NCBI RefSeq assembly: GCF_003172875.1
Contig: NZ_QGKM01000012.1
Location: 1 to 44,363 of the forward strand
DNA length: 44,363 nucleotides
Origin: Leucothrix pacifica
GTDB lineage: Bacteria; Pseudomonadota; Gammaproteobacteria; Thiotrichales; Thiotrichaceae
Reading direction: 5' to 3'
Positions 8,094 to 15,559 of this stretch are shown piece by piece. The first letter of the stretch is position 1, and each line of letters starts with the position of its first letter. Both the position numbers and the translations under genes were made by a program. Below the pieces are notes generated by a model that saw only the letters and a program-made list of their open reading frames with translations, was not told the DNA's origin and did no database searches.

Positions 8094-8870
8094 ATGGCTA
8101 AGTACGCCACGGAAACGGTAACCGAAGTAAAGCATTGGAATGACACGCTGTTTAGTTTTAAGACCACCAGAGATGACGGTTTGCGCTTCCGCAATGGTGA
8201 GTTCATCATGATTGGTCTGGAAGACGAGCCGCGTCCGTTGATGCGTGCGTACAGTATTGCCAGTTCCAATTTTGATGAGTATCTGGAGTTTTACAGCATC
8301 AAAGCGCCGAATGGTGCGCTGACATCCCGTTTACAACACTTAAAAATAGGTGATGATGTTTTAATAGGCTCTAAACCGACCGGTACGCTAGTGCCTGATG
8401 ACTTAAGGCCGGGTAAGCATTTATTCCTGTTTGCCACGGGAACCGGTTTGGCGCCGTTTCTCAGTATTATCAAAGACCCGGAAGTGTATGAGCGATTTGA
8501 GAAGGTCGTGGTATTTCACGGTGTGCGATTCTTAAGTGAGCTTGGTTATTATGACTGGTTGTCGGAAGGCCTGAAAAACCATGAATATCTGGGCGAGCTG
8601 ATCAGCGATAAACTGTGCTATTACCCCGCGGTGACCAGAGAGCCATTCCGTAATCAGGGTCGTTTGACTGATTTGGTGAAGTCCGGAAAGTTGTGTAAAG
8701 ACTTAGGCCTGCCACAGCTGAATCCGGAAACAGATCGCGCCATGGTCTGCGGAAGTCCTGCCATGCTTCAGGATACCTGCGATATGTTGAATGAGCTTGG
8801 TTTTGAGATTAGTCCAAAAATCGGTGTGCAGGGTGACTACGTGATTGAGCGGGCCTTCGTTGAGCGATGA
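8094..8870 (+). CDS. fpr: Ferredoxin/flavodoxin--NADP+ reductase
   Basis: A 258-residue FAD enzyme exchanging electrons between NADP(H) and ferredoxin or flavodoxin, important in oxidative stress and Fe-S metabolism. The FAD domain shows RAYSIASS (the RxYS motif) and the phosphate-binding stretch after it. The NADP domain has ATGTGLAPFLSI and VCGSPAML. The C-terminus ends YVIERAFVER, typical of the bacterial subclass found in Azotobacter and Pseudomonas, in which the terminal residues stack on the flavin. AGGAA lies 5 nt before ATG 8094. It is monocistronic, and a hairpin follows before the convergent membrane protein gene. Confidence 0.96.
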   Translation: MAKYATETVTEVKHWNDTLFSFKTTRDDGLRFRNGEFIMIGLEDEPRPLMRAYSIASSNFDEYLEFYSIKAPNGALTSRLQHLKIGDDVLIGSKPTGTLVPDDLRPGKHLFLFATGTGLAPFLSIIKDPEVYERFEKVVVFHGVRFLSELGYYDWLSEGLKNHEYLGELISDKLCYYPAVTREPFRNQGRLTDLVKSGKLCKDLGLPQLNPETDRAMVCGSPAMLQDTCDMLNELGFEISPKIGVQGDYVIERAFVER

Positions 8871-8888
8871 CAGAACGTCAATATTCAG

Positions 8889-8920
8889 TGGAGTAGCGCG
8901 GTTAAGGCGCTGCTACTCCA
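8889..8920. terminator. Hairpin between fpr and the convergent membrane protein gene
   Basis: TGGAGTAGC at 8889-8897 pairs perfectly with GCTACTCCA at 8912-8920, and GCGC elements in the loop can extend the stem. It is placed to end transcripts from both sides, but a T run is lacking. Confidence 0.5.
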
Positions 8921-8935
8921 TGGTTCATTAAACGG

Positions 8936-10234
8936 TTACACCATGTAAAACGCTATCATTGCTGCCAGAGTCATAATAAGTCCAAAGCGCCAGTGATAGC
9001 TAAACATCTTCGCCAGACTTAACTGGTAATGCCCTTTGAAAAATAATGACAATCCGGAAAATGGACTCATGACGGCGGCAATAGACCACGCTGACAGATA
9101 ACAAAGTGCTAATAACGTCGTGTCAGGATCAGTACTTAAAATAACCGGCGCGGTCACGGAAATCCCCACCAAAACATGCGCCCCCAGCATCGCTACGGCC
9201 AATAGCAGTAGCAATAATAAGCTGGCAACTCCGGCATCAAATGTTTCGAAAGGCAATAGCGGCGGGTAATGCTTAAGGAGTGCGGTGCCTCCGTAACCCA
9301 GTACGCCCGCACTGATAAACAATAAAAACTCCCCCCGTAAATTCCCTAAACCAACACTGACGTGTCTGGTAATACTTCTGGTGCTTTGAATTACTCCCTG
9401 TCGCTTAATCAGAAACAGGCAAGGAATGAGTAAGGCAGAGATAGAGACCAGTAAAACCATCGCCACATCTGGCCAGATTAGGCGAGCTACTAATGCGCTG
9501 ATTAAGAGACTCAGAGGAAGCAGCAGTGGTCCGATTCCAATGGGGTAGCCTTTAAACGTTGTCAGATGCTCCGGGTCGGTATGTTTGGCTTCAAAGAAAC
9601 TGATGGTCAAGGCAATGAGAGTCAGCGGTATGCTGTAAATCCATAATGACAAAATATCGATGTCTGGCAGGTAGTGCAGGACGGTTGCCATAGCGCCAAA
9701 GAATGGTGACCAGTATGCGGCGATACAAACGGCTCGCATGGTTAAAATCGCCAGTGTTTTACTTAGGCTGCTGTCTTTATTTAAGTAGTCTGCTACTACA
9801 ATACTGGCACTCATATTGATGATCGCCGCTAACAGGTGTGTGCCGAGCAGTGTTTGAACAAAAGCGGCTGGGCCAGTGCGTTGTTTTTGTGCTGCAGGTG
9901 TGACCGGGAGTACTCTTAGAAAGCTGACGGAGGTAAAGAGTATTAGCAACGGAATATTGCTATTTAAGGCGTCTAACCAGGGCACATCGTCACCTAAAAA
10001 ATGCATCCAGATCAGCAGTGAAAACCCAATACCTAGCATGAGCCCGCACTGCCAGAGTAGCGTTTTACTGAGTGTTGTTGGTAACAAAATAACAGCAACG
10101 GCTGCCATGAGTCCGGTGTATGACAAGGCTTGATGATGAGTAATTAGCGTTAGTGCGATTATCGCAAACAGCAGGATCAACCAACCGCCCAACGTTGAAC
10201 GCCAATGTGTTGAAGGAAGTATATTGAGAGTCAC
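8936..10234 (-). CDS. Multi-pass membrane protein, possible ion-transporter-superfamily permease
   Basis: A 432-residue polytopic protein with roughly 11-12 hydrophobic segments. I do not recognise a named subfamily. Two similar half-sites are visible: AAYWSPFFGAMATVLHYLPD in the middle and AAVMSPFSGLSLFFKGHY near the end. Each has SPF preceded by a hydrophobic helix, which suggests two inverted repeats with re-entrant loops as in CitMHS/ArsB/NhaD-type ion transporters. The central loop has a charged stretch (FFEAKHTDPEHL). The substrate cannot be told from sequence. The start is a GTG at 10234 with no strong Shine-Dalgarno; the next in-frame Met is about 40 residues in and would remove the first helix. 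It is divergent from acuR, about 107 bp apart. Confidence 0.8.
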   Translation of the reverse strand: MTLNILPSTHWRSTLGGWLILLFAIIALTLITHHQALSYTGLMAAVAVILLPTTLSKTLLWQCGLMLGIGFSLLIWMHFLGDDVPWLDALNSNIPLLILFTSVSFLRVLPVTPAAQKQRTGPAAFVQTLLGTHLLAAIINMSASIVVADYLNKDSSLSKTLAILTMRAVCIAAYWSPFFGAMATVLHYLPDIDILSLWIYSIPLTLIALTISFFEAKHTDPEHLTTFKGYPIGIGPLLLPLSLLISALVARLIWPDVAMVLLVSISALLIPCLFLIKRQGVIQSTRSITRHVSVGLGNLRGEFLLFISAGVLGYGGTALLKHYPPLLPFETFDAGVASLLLLLLLAVAMLGAHVLVGISVTAPVILSTDPDTTLLALCYLSAWSIAAVMSPFSGLSLFFKGHYQLSLAKMFSYHWRFGLIMTLAAMIAFYMV

Positions 10235-10306
10235 AGAAGACTACGCTCGGGTTGGTTTAAATTGGCAGTGTAGTCCTGTCATACACAGACGTAAAGTAAT
10301 GATAGG

Positions 10307-10335
10307 TTGACAATTGTAGACGATCGGTCTATAAA
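10307..10335 (+). promoter_or_regulatory. acuR sigma-70 promoter with AcuR-type operator in the spacer
   Basis: TTGACA (10307-10312), a 17-bp spacer and TATAAA (10330-10335) form a near-perfect sigma-70 promoter. The spacer carries the dyad TAGAC-GATCG-GTCTA at 10317-10331, overlapping the -10 box. The same dyad precedes acuI, so AcuR very probably binds both and represses itself. Transcription should begin at about 10342, which is the acuR ATG, so the mRNA is probably leaderless or nearly so. Confidence 0.78.
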
Positions 10336-10341
10336 TAAAAG

Positions 10342-10974
10342 ATGACTCAGAAACAGACTAATCCAGTACGCAGGGGGCGACCTCCGAAAAACGGTTATTC
10401 ACCGGAAGAAACACGGCAACGTTTGATACGTCAGGGTATCGAAGTGTTTACGGAGAAGGGGTTTAGCAGTTCAGGCTTGGATGAGATTTTGCGTCAGGAG
10501 AAAGTGCCGAAAGGCTCTTTCTATCATTACTTCCAAAGTAAAGAAGCATTCGGAGAAGCTGTCATTACTGAATATGCCCAGTATTTTGCGAATAAACTCG
10601 ATCGAAATTTCAATAACGAACAGCTGTCCCCAATGCAGCGACTACAGTCCTTTGTTGACGAAGCATGCCACGGTATGCAAAAACATAAATTTAAACGTGG
10701 CTGTCTGATTGGTAATCTTGGCCAAGAGCTAGGTTCATTACCGCCTGCATATCGTGTGCAGCTGGACTCTGTTTTTCTGAATTGGCAAATGCGTTTAGGG
10801 CTGCTCCTGCAAGCCGCTCAGGAAGCAGGTGAGTTATCAAAAGACGAAGACACGAAAGCGTTGTCCGCTTTTTTCTGGATCGGTTGGGAAGGAGCTATTC
10901 TGAAATCAAAGCTGGAAATTTCAGAGCAACCGATACGATTATTTATCCAGTATTTCATGCGACTTTGTCGCTAA
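10342..10974 (+). CDS. acuR: TetR-family repressor, AcuR-like
   Basis: A 210-residue TetR regulator. After a basic arm (RRGRPPKNG) comes the helix-turn-helix region at about 24-70, with GIEVFTEKGFSSSGLDEIL and VPKGSFYHYFQSKEAFGEAV. The ligand domain includes KRGCLIGNLGQELG, which resembles AcuR of Rhodobacter, the acrylate-responsive repressor of acuI. The next gene is an acuI homologue and a shared 15-bp dyad precedes both genes, so I call it AcuR. The ATG at 10342 has no Shine-Dalgarno and lies just 6 bp after the -10 box, consistent with leaderless translation. No DMSP lyase gene (dddL or similar) is in the window. The inducer is inferred to be acrylate or acryloyl-CoA. Confidence 0.85.
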   Translation: MTQKQTNPVRRGRPPKNGYSPEETRQRLIRQGIEVFTEKGFSSSGLDEILRQEKVPKGSFYHYFQSKEAFGEAVITEYAQYFANKLDRNFNNEQLSPMQRLQSFVDEACHGMQKHKFKRGCLIGNLGQELGSLPPAYRVQLDSVFLNWQMRLGLLLQAAQEAGELSKDEDTKALSAFFWIGWEGAILKSKLEISEQPIRLFIQYFMRLCR

Positions 10975-11012
10975 GCAACACATTCAATGCGACCAAAACA
11001 CGCGTTTATTTA

Positions 11013-11027
11013 TAGACGATTGGTCTA
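11013..11027 (+). promoter_or_regulatory. Operator upstream of acuI
   Basis: TAGAC-GATTG-GTCTA differs from the acuR operator at one base, inside the 5-bp centre. It lies 30 bp before the acuI ATG. I could not identify convincing -35 and -10 boxes around it. Confidence 0.75.
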
Positions 11028-11057
11028 AATTATTGATACACAATGAGAGGGTTTCCC

Positions 11058-12041
11058 ATGTTTAAAGCGTTACTGATCGACAAAAATGATGATGGATTAC
11101 AGGTTGGACTTAATGAAATTGAAGAGTCTCAACTACCAGAAGGTGATGTACGGGTTAAAGTACTGTACTCCACGCTGAACTACAAAGATGGCCTGGCAAT
11201 TACCGGTAAAGCACCGGTAGTGCGAAAGTTTCCGATGGTGCCGGGAATTGATTTTGCGGCTGAGGTTGTTGAGAGTAATCACCAGGCTTGGTCTGTTGGC
11301 GATAAAGTAATTTTGAATGGTTGGGGTGTTGGTGAGTCTCATTGGGGTGGTTTGGCAGAGCAGGCCAGAGTCAATGGTGATTGGTTAGTCGCCTTGCCTG
11401 AGTCTGTGTCAGCAAAGCAAGCCATGTCTATCGGTACTGCCGGATATACTGCAATGTTGTGTGTGATGGGTCTACAAGACCAAGGTGTGAAGCCAGAAGA
11501 CGGAGAGATTATTGTTACTGGTGCTAACGGTGGGGTGGGCAGTATCGCCACGTTGTTGTTGTCCAAGTTAGGCTATACCGTGGTGGCCTCAACTGGTCGC
11601 CTGGAGGAGACTGATTACCTGAAGTCTTTAGGTGCGACTGAGGTGATTCATCGTGATGAGTTCTCATCACCTGGTAAGCCTCTGGCTCGTGAGCGTTGGG
11701 CAGGTGCTGTTGATAGTGTTGGTAGTCACACGCTCGCGAATGTGTGTGCTTCAACCCGTTATGGTGGCGTAGTCACTGCTTGTGGTCTGGCGCAGGGCAT
11801 GGATTTCCCAGCAACGGTTGCTCCATTTATTTTACGTGGTGTGCGCCTGATTGGCATCGACAGTGTTAATGCACCGCTGGAAAAGCGTATTGAAGCCTGG
11901 ACTCAGTTAGCTAACTTACTGGATATGGATAAACTGGCAGAAAACACACGTGAAATCACACTGAATGACTGTGTGGAAGTGGCGACAGACTTATTAGCGG
12001 GGAAAGTGCGTGGTCGTGTTGTTGTCGATTGCACCGCTTAA
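11058..12041 (+). CDS. acuI: Acrylyl-CoA reductase (NADPH), AcuI/YhdH family
   Basis: A 327-residue zinc-independent medium-chain dehydrogenase/reductase that reduces toxic acryloyl-CoA to propionyl-CoA with NADPH. This removes acrylate made from DMSP or other C3 sources. Family features in order are MFKALLIDKND, STLNYKDGLAITGK, FPMVPGIDFAAEVV, GWGVGESHWGGLAEQARV, IGTAGYTAMLCV, the nucleotide-binding VTGANGGVGSIA, and GGVVTACGLAQG. The start is ATG 11058 because GAGAGGG ends 6 nt upstream; the ATG at 11043 would place that sequence inside the gene. It lies 83 bp after acuR and has its own copy of the operator, so it is probably induced when AcuR binds its ligand. Confidence 0.95.
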   Translation: MFKALLIDKNDDGLQVGLNEIEESQLPEGDVRVKVLYSTLNYKDGLAITGKAPVVRKFPMVPGIDFAAEVVESNHQAWSVGDKVILNGWGVGESHWGGLAEQARVNGDWLVALPESVSAKQAMSIGTAGYTAMLCVMGLQDQGVKPEDGEIIVTGANGGVGSIATLLLSKLGYTVVASTGRLEETDYLKSLGATEVIHRDEFSSPGKPLARERWAGAVDSVGSHTLANVCASTRYGGVVTACGLAQGMDFPATVAPFILRGVRLIGIDSVNAPLEKRIEAWTQLANLLDMDKLAENTREITLNDCVEVATDLLAGKVRGRVVVDCTA

Positions 12042-12220
12042 CTGAAATTTGCCCTAAGTAACGCTCAGGCACGACATTCTCATTATTCGTTTACGGAGAT
12101 TGTTGTGTCTAAGCTTTCCGTTTATTTGCTTTTGCTTTATTGAGTGCTGTTGGTAGACTCTGTGACAAATAATATTCCTTGTCATACGACGATCATTCAA
12201 CGGTTAACGGAAGCATAATC

Positions 12221-13009
12221 ATGAGTAAATTTTCAGGAAAAACAGCACTAGTCACCGGCTCGACGAGTGGTATCGGTCTGGGTATTGCTAAAGAGCTAGC
12301 ATCACAGGGCGCGAATATCGCCTTGAATGGTTTTGGTGATGCAGAACAGATTGAGGCACAACGCAGTGCGTTGGAGTCTGAGCATGGTGTAACCGTTAAA
12401 TATTATGGTGCTGACCTTACCGATGTTGCTCAAATTGAAGCAATGATGTCGTCTATCCCTGATGAAACTGGTCCGATTGACATTCTGGTCAATAATGCTG
12501 GTATGCAGTTTGTCTCTCCCATTGAAGATTTTCCCGTAGCGCGCTGGGATATGATTATTGCGCTGAATCTTACCGCTTCATTCCACACTATTCGGTTAGC
12601 CCTTCCTGCGATGAAGAAAAATAAGTGGGGCCGTATTGTGAATATTGCCTCGGCACACGCCTTGGTAGCCTCTCCTTATAAATCAGCCTATGTCGCGGCC
12701 AAACATGGTATAGCGGGCCTGACTAAAACAGTTGCGCTGGAAGCGGCAGAAGAGGGTGTAACGGTTAATGCTATTTGTCCGGGCTATGTGTGGACGCCAC
12801 TGGTTGAAAAGCAAATCCCTGATACCGCTAAGGCACGTGGCATGACGGAAGAGCAGGTGATTAATGATGTGATGCTAGCCGGTCAGCCCACGAAGCAGTT
12901 TGTATCCATTGAGCAAGTTGCCGCGTTTACCACATTTCTTTGTACAGATGACGCAAGTGGCGTTACCGGGTCCATGCAGTCGATTGATGGCGGGTGGATT
13001 GCGCGATAA
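12221..13009 (+). CDS. bdhA: 3-hydroxybutyrate dehydrogenase (SDR family)
   Basis: A short-chain dehydrogenase of 262 residues interconverting D-3-hydroxybutyrate and acetoacetate with NAD, as in polyhydroxybutyrate or ketone-body use. Seen are the cofactor loop TGSTSGIGLGIA, NNAGMQFVSPIEDFP, the catalytic serine in IASAHALVASP and YVAAKHG with the catalytic Tyr/Lys, then NAICPGYVWTPLVEKQIPD and the C-terminal GSMQSIDGGWIAR. The QF-SPIE and YVWTPLVEKQI stretches favour this enzyme over generic FabG-type SDRs. The ATG at 12221 is preceded by CGGAAG; upstream in-frame codons are not conserved. Acetoacetate is also made by the HMG-CoA lyase in this window. No PHB synthase is nearby. Confidence 0.92.
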   Translation: MSKFSGKTALVTGSTSGIGLGIAKELASQGANIALNGFGDAEQIEAQRSALESEHGVTVKYYGADLTDVAQIEAMMSSIPDETGPIDILVNNAGMQFVSPIEDFPVARWDMIIALNLTASFHTIRLALPAMKKNKWGRIVNIASAHALVASPYKSAYVAAKHGIAGLTKTVALEAAEEGVTVNAICPGYVWTPLVEKQIPDTAKARGMTEEQVINDVMLAGQPTKQFVSIEQVAAFTTFLCTDDASGVTGSMQSIDGGWIAR

Positions 13010-13047
13010 TGTGCGCTCTATAGTAATTTTGTTTGGGAGATACTGAA

Positions 13048-13500
13048 ATGATGATTAGAAACTTACTCATGTCAGTGATGCTGATGTCGGCTTATGGCTG
13101 TGCTGGTACGTCTATAAATGATAAGGGTGCGCAAGACTCTGGAGCCTCAGCTAAGCAATGCTTGGCTAGCCAGCCTAAGAATGCTCATATGTGGATTAAC
13201 TCGATGCCAAGTCCGGATTCATCGGGTCGTGCCCCTTTACGGGTAACGTTTACGGTTACGACGCCGACACCGGGTTACCAATTCGCTCTAGAGGTTGATC
13301 AGGTGAAGGAGAGTTTTCCTGAGCAGGTTGTGTTGGATCTTATCGTTAGCAGACCCGATGGGATTGTTGCTCAAGTGATTACCGAGACAGATGTGAACAT
13401 CAAGCTGGATGATTTTCCGGGGTCAGTAGGAAGTTCTGTGCAAATCAACTGTGCAGGAAAATCATTCCTGAAGGTGAATGAGGTAATGGCTGTCTATTGA
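13048..13500 (+). CDS. Small predicted lipoprotein of unknown function
   Basis: A 150-residue protein with a signal peptide (MMIRNLLMSVMLMSAYG) and a plausible lipobox ending at C20, followed by a short linker. The rest looks beta-rich (PLRVTFTVTTPTPGYQFALEVDQV; IVAQVITETDVNIKLDDFPG), compatible with a small Ig-like or beta-sandwich fold, with one further pair of cysteines. I do not recognise the family. GGGAGA lies 7 nt before ATG 13048, which I prefer to the TTG five codons earlier. A 9-bp perfect hairpin follows the gene. Confidence 0.7.
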   Translation: MMIRNLLMSVMLMSAYGCAGTSINDKGAQDSGASAKQCLASQPKNAHMWINSMPSPDSSGRAPLRVTFTVTTPTPGYQFALEVDQVKESFPEQVVLDLIVSRPDGIVAQVITETDVNIKLDDFPGSVGSSVQINCAGKSFLKVNEVMAVY

Positions 13501-13539
13501 GGGGGCCGCTAGAACGAGTCAGATTTAATCTTAAAAGAT

Positions 13540-13575
13540 ATGCCGCTGTCAGTGCTTTCAGATTTGCAGCGGCAT
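13540..13575. terminator. Hairpin between convergent genes
   Basis: ATGCCGCTG (13540-13548) pairs perfectly with CAGCGGCAT (13567-13575) across an 18-nt loop. Read on the minus strand it is followed by ATCTTTTAAG, so it best serves as the terminator of the LysR gene, and secondarily of the lipoprotein gene. Confidence 0.55.
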
Positions 13576-13603
13576 GGTCAGTTATTAGTTGTGGGTGAGG
13601 CGA

Positions 13604-14536
13604 TTAGTGTCCTGCTTCACCCATAATCCATTCCACAAACGTTTCGGTGGTTTCAATGTTGTGCCCGTGCTTATGCTTATCCATCACTAGATGGTAGCTG
13701 TAATCCAGTGGAAGCTCTAAGTCAAAGGGTGCGATTAATCGTCCATCATCAATGTCTTTAGATGCCAGTTGGTCGATGGTTAGTACAACACCGTGCCCGG
13801 CAACTGCTGCCTCTAATGCTAGTGACACATGATTAAACCGAGAGCCACGTGTTGTATCTACTTCAGTCACCCCTGCAGCCGATAACCAGGAATCCCAGTC
13901 CTGCTGACCGCCGTGTAAGGTGTCATCATGAATCAATGTGTAATGACGCAGATTGTCCGGATTGTTTAAAGGAAATTCACCATTTAACAGTGTTGGGCTA
14001 CACAGCGGTTTGACACCAACATCGAATAGTTTGGTGGCATCACAATCCGGGTAATTCCCTTTACCAAAACGGATAGACACATCTGTACCATCACGTCCGT
14101 GTTTAGCTCCCTTGTAGGATTCCAGATAATCCGAACTTGCCAGAATGCGAAGGTCTATGTCCGGAAACATCTCGGTAAACTGATTCATTCTGGGAATAAA
14201 CCACTTAGATGCAAATGAGGGAGCCATGCCGACCGTTAATTGGCGACGGTTGGTACGTTGGCGTATTTCTGCAACAGCATCCGCCAGTGTTGAGAATCCC
14301 TGACTTAACTTCGGGTAGCAGTGTAAGGCGACTTCTGTCAGTTCCAGCCCTTGGTTTCCCCTAATGAATAGGGTCACGTCTAAGTACTCTTCCAGTACTT
14401 TGATATGCCGACTTACTGCGGCGGGGGTAACAAATAATTCAGCGGCTGCTTTGGTAAGATTTAAGTGGCGTGCAGCAACTTCGAATGCTTTTAATGCGTT
14501 TAGCGGTGGTAGTGGTGCTTTACTTTTGTAAGTCAT
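13604..14536 (-). CDS. LysR-family regulator, GcvA-like
   Basis: A 310-residue LysR-type transcription factor. The N-terminal winged HTH reads LPPLNALKAFEVAARHLNLT, KAAAELFVTPAAVSRHIKVL and EEYLDVTLFIRGNQGLELT. This is the GcvA/AmpR-like subgroup, in which LNALKAFEVAAR opens the protein. The periplasmic-binding-protein-like effector domain occupies about residues 95-300. The ATG is at 14536. The gene faces the 1-kb non-coding region on its upstream side, and LysR proteins commonly control a divergent neighbour, so the small-RNA candidates there are possible targets (inference). In E. coli GcvA regulates the small RNA gcvB, a loose precedent. No gcv genes are present. Confidence 0.88.
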   Translation of the reverse strand: MTYKSKAPLPPLNALKAFEVAARHLNLTKAAAELFVTPAAVSRHIKVLEEYLDVTLFIRGNQGLELTEVALHCYPKLSQGFSTLADAVAEIRQRTNRRQLTVGMAPSFASKWFIPRMNQFTEMFPDIDLRILASSDYLESYKGAKHGRDGTDVSIRFGKGNYPDCDATKLFDVGVKPLCSPTLLNGEFPLNNPDNLRHYTLIHDDTLHGGQQDWDSWLSAAGVTEVDTTRGSRFNHVSLALEAAVAGHGVVLTIDQLASKDIDDGRLIAPFDLELPLDYSYHLVMDKHKHGHNIETTETFVEWIMGEAGH

Positions 14537-14689
14537 AAAGAGACAACTATTATGTTTTTTGCGTCTGTTAACAATCTGAAGACGTGTAAGATGTTGTGGT
14601 GCTAATCTATTCTAAGTAACTGAATAATATATGATTTAGCGTGATGTTAACGATTTATGGTACTGGCATTGAGTTTTTGTCTATTGAGT

Positions 14690-14800
14690 CTGTAAGGTCT
14701 GGGGGCTATCTTAGAGTCGTAAGATGATTTCCTCCTCCTTTACCAAGAGTGGTGCAAGACCTACCAGTTAGAGTCAGGCACTGCTCTTGGACTTCTTACT
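14690..14800 (+). ncRNA. Candidate small RNA A with TCCTCCTCC motif
   Basis: Two stem-loops flank a C/U-rich single-stranded segment. ATCTTA (14708-14713) pairs with TAAGAT (14720-14725); then TTTCCTCCTCCT (14728-14739); then a 13-bp stem, CCAAGAGTGGTGC (14743-14755) with GCACTGCTCTTGG (14778-14790), containing two G-U pairs. It shares CTGTAAG-TCTG and GTAAG-TGATTTC with element B. There is no open reading frame and no clear promoter; no T run directly follows the second stem. Boundaries are approximate. Confidence 0.35.
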
Positions 14801-14925
14801 ATTTTCTGAGTATATCACCCGAATACGCCCTTTCTGAATATTTTCACAAAATAATATTGTCTATTAAGTGGGCATTAATCATGATCCTGTATTATTAGCC
14901 ACAGAGTATCAGTCAAAGACAAGCC

Positions 14926-14954
14926 TTGTGCGGACATTCAGATAGAGTTAACTA
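14926..14954 (+). promoter_or_regulatory. Candidate promoter of small RNA B
   Basis: TTGTGC (14926-14931), a 17-bp spacer and TAACTA (14949-14954). This is a moderate match to sigma-70; a start at about 14961 would give a transcript of about 120 nt ending at the terminator near 15083. Confidence 0.35.
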
Positions 14955-14960
14955 GCAGTA

Positions 14961-15084
14961 CAGCTCTGTAAGTCTGACCAGTCTAAGATTGCTACTCTCG
15001 ATCTCATGTAAGTGATTTCTCCTCCTCCTCGACCATGGGGTATGTAGACGGTATGTTAGTCTACAAGCCCCCTCTGGTTTTTTC
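14961..15084 (+). ncRNA. Candidate small RNA B with TCCTCCTCC motif and intrinsic terminator
   Basis: This is the best-defined of the related elements. After a promoter-like sequence comes CTGTAAGTCTG (14966-14976), GTAAGTGATTTC (15008-15019), the C/U-rich TCCTCCTCCTC (15020-15030), and directly a strong terminator hairpin. In the hairpin CCA, GGGG and GTAGAC (15033-15049) pair with GTCTAC, CCCC and TGG (15059-15077), followed by TTTTTT at 15078-15083. The C/U-rich core is complementary to Shine-Dalgarno sequences, so it could base-pair with ribosome binding sites, as C-rich sRNAs do in other Proteobacteria. No protein frame of note. Confidence 0.5.
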
Positions 15085-15197
15085 TTGTGCTGGTAGAGGG
15101 AGGTATTGAGCTGAAATGGGTAGCGGTAGGGATTGAGTAGTTATAGTGTAGTGGGCCAGAAACAGAAAACCCAACTACTGCGAAACAATAATTGGGT

Positions 15198-15300
15198 TAT
15201 CTTTTTGCGCGTAAGATAGTTTCCTAATCCTCAACCGTAAGATACAAAACCAAGCCACTTAGTTAGGCATCTACTTTGGCGCTTCCTCATCTCCTCATGA
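15198..15300 (+). ncRNA. Candidate degenerate element C of the same family
   Basis: TATCTT (15198-15203) pairs with AAGATA (15213-15218), then GTAAGATAGTTTCCTAATCC (15211-15230), matching elements A and B with changes in the C/U-rich core. Another C/U-rich stretch (CTTCCTCATCTCCTCATG, 15282-15299) follows. No terminator is visible. Just upstream AACCCAA/TTGGGTT (15168-15174 and 15192-15198) plus a T-rich run could end an earlier transcript. Confidence 0.25.
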
Positions 15301-15559
15301 TTCGGTTTGCAGAGCGTATATCTCTACAGTGGTGTAAATTCTAGTTCCCTTTACCTAATCCGGCAACGATTAATTCGAAAAAAATAATCAATTTCAAGTT
15401 ATAATTCGTTAATATAGGGTTATTAGTTTTATTATTTATTCTTACGCTAGGATCGCAGTTGAGTTTTGCTAAAAACATAGTTAAGTTTTATTAAATGTTG
15501 CAGTGCGTCATAGATATTAGTGCAAATGGCTCACAGTTGGTGTATTGAGTTGGCAGGAC

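Larger units (their letters stand above)
14537..15559. other. 1.0-kb region without protein genes
   Basis: No convincing coding frame exists on either strand between the LysR regulator and the phosphodiesterase gene. It holds the three related C/U-rich elements at 14.69-15.30 kb. The remainder is AT-rich, especially 15360-15500, which has several A and T runs and may carry promoter elements, but I cannot assign any. Confidence 0.7.

Noticed and set aside
11043-11057. acuI start at ATG 11043
   Set aside because: The next in-frame ATG at 11058 has GAGAGGG at proper distance and gives the MFKAL start typical of the family.
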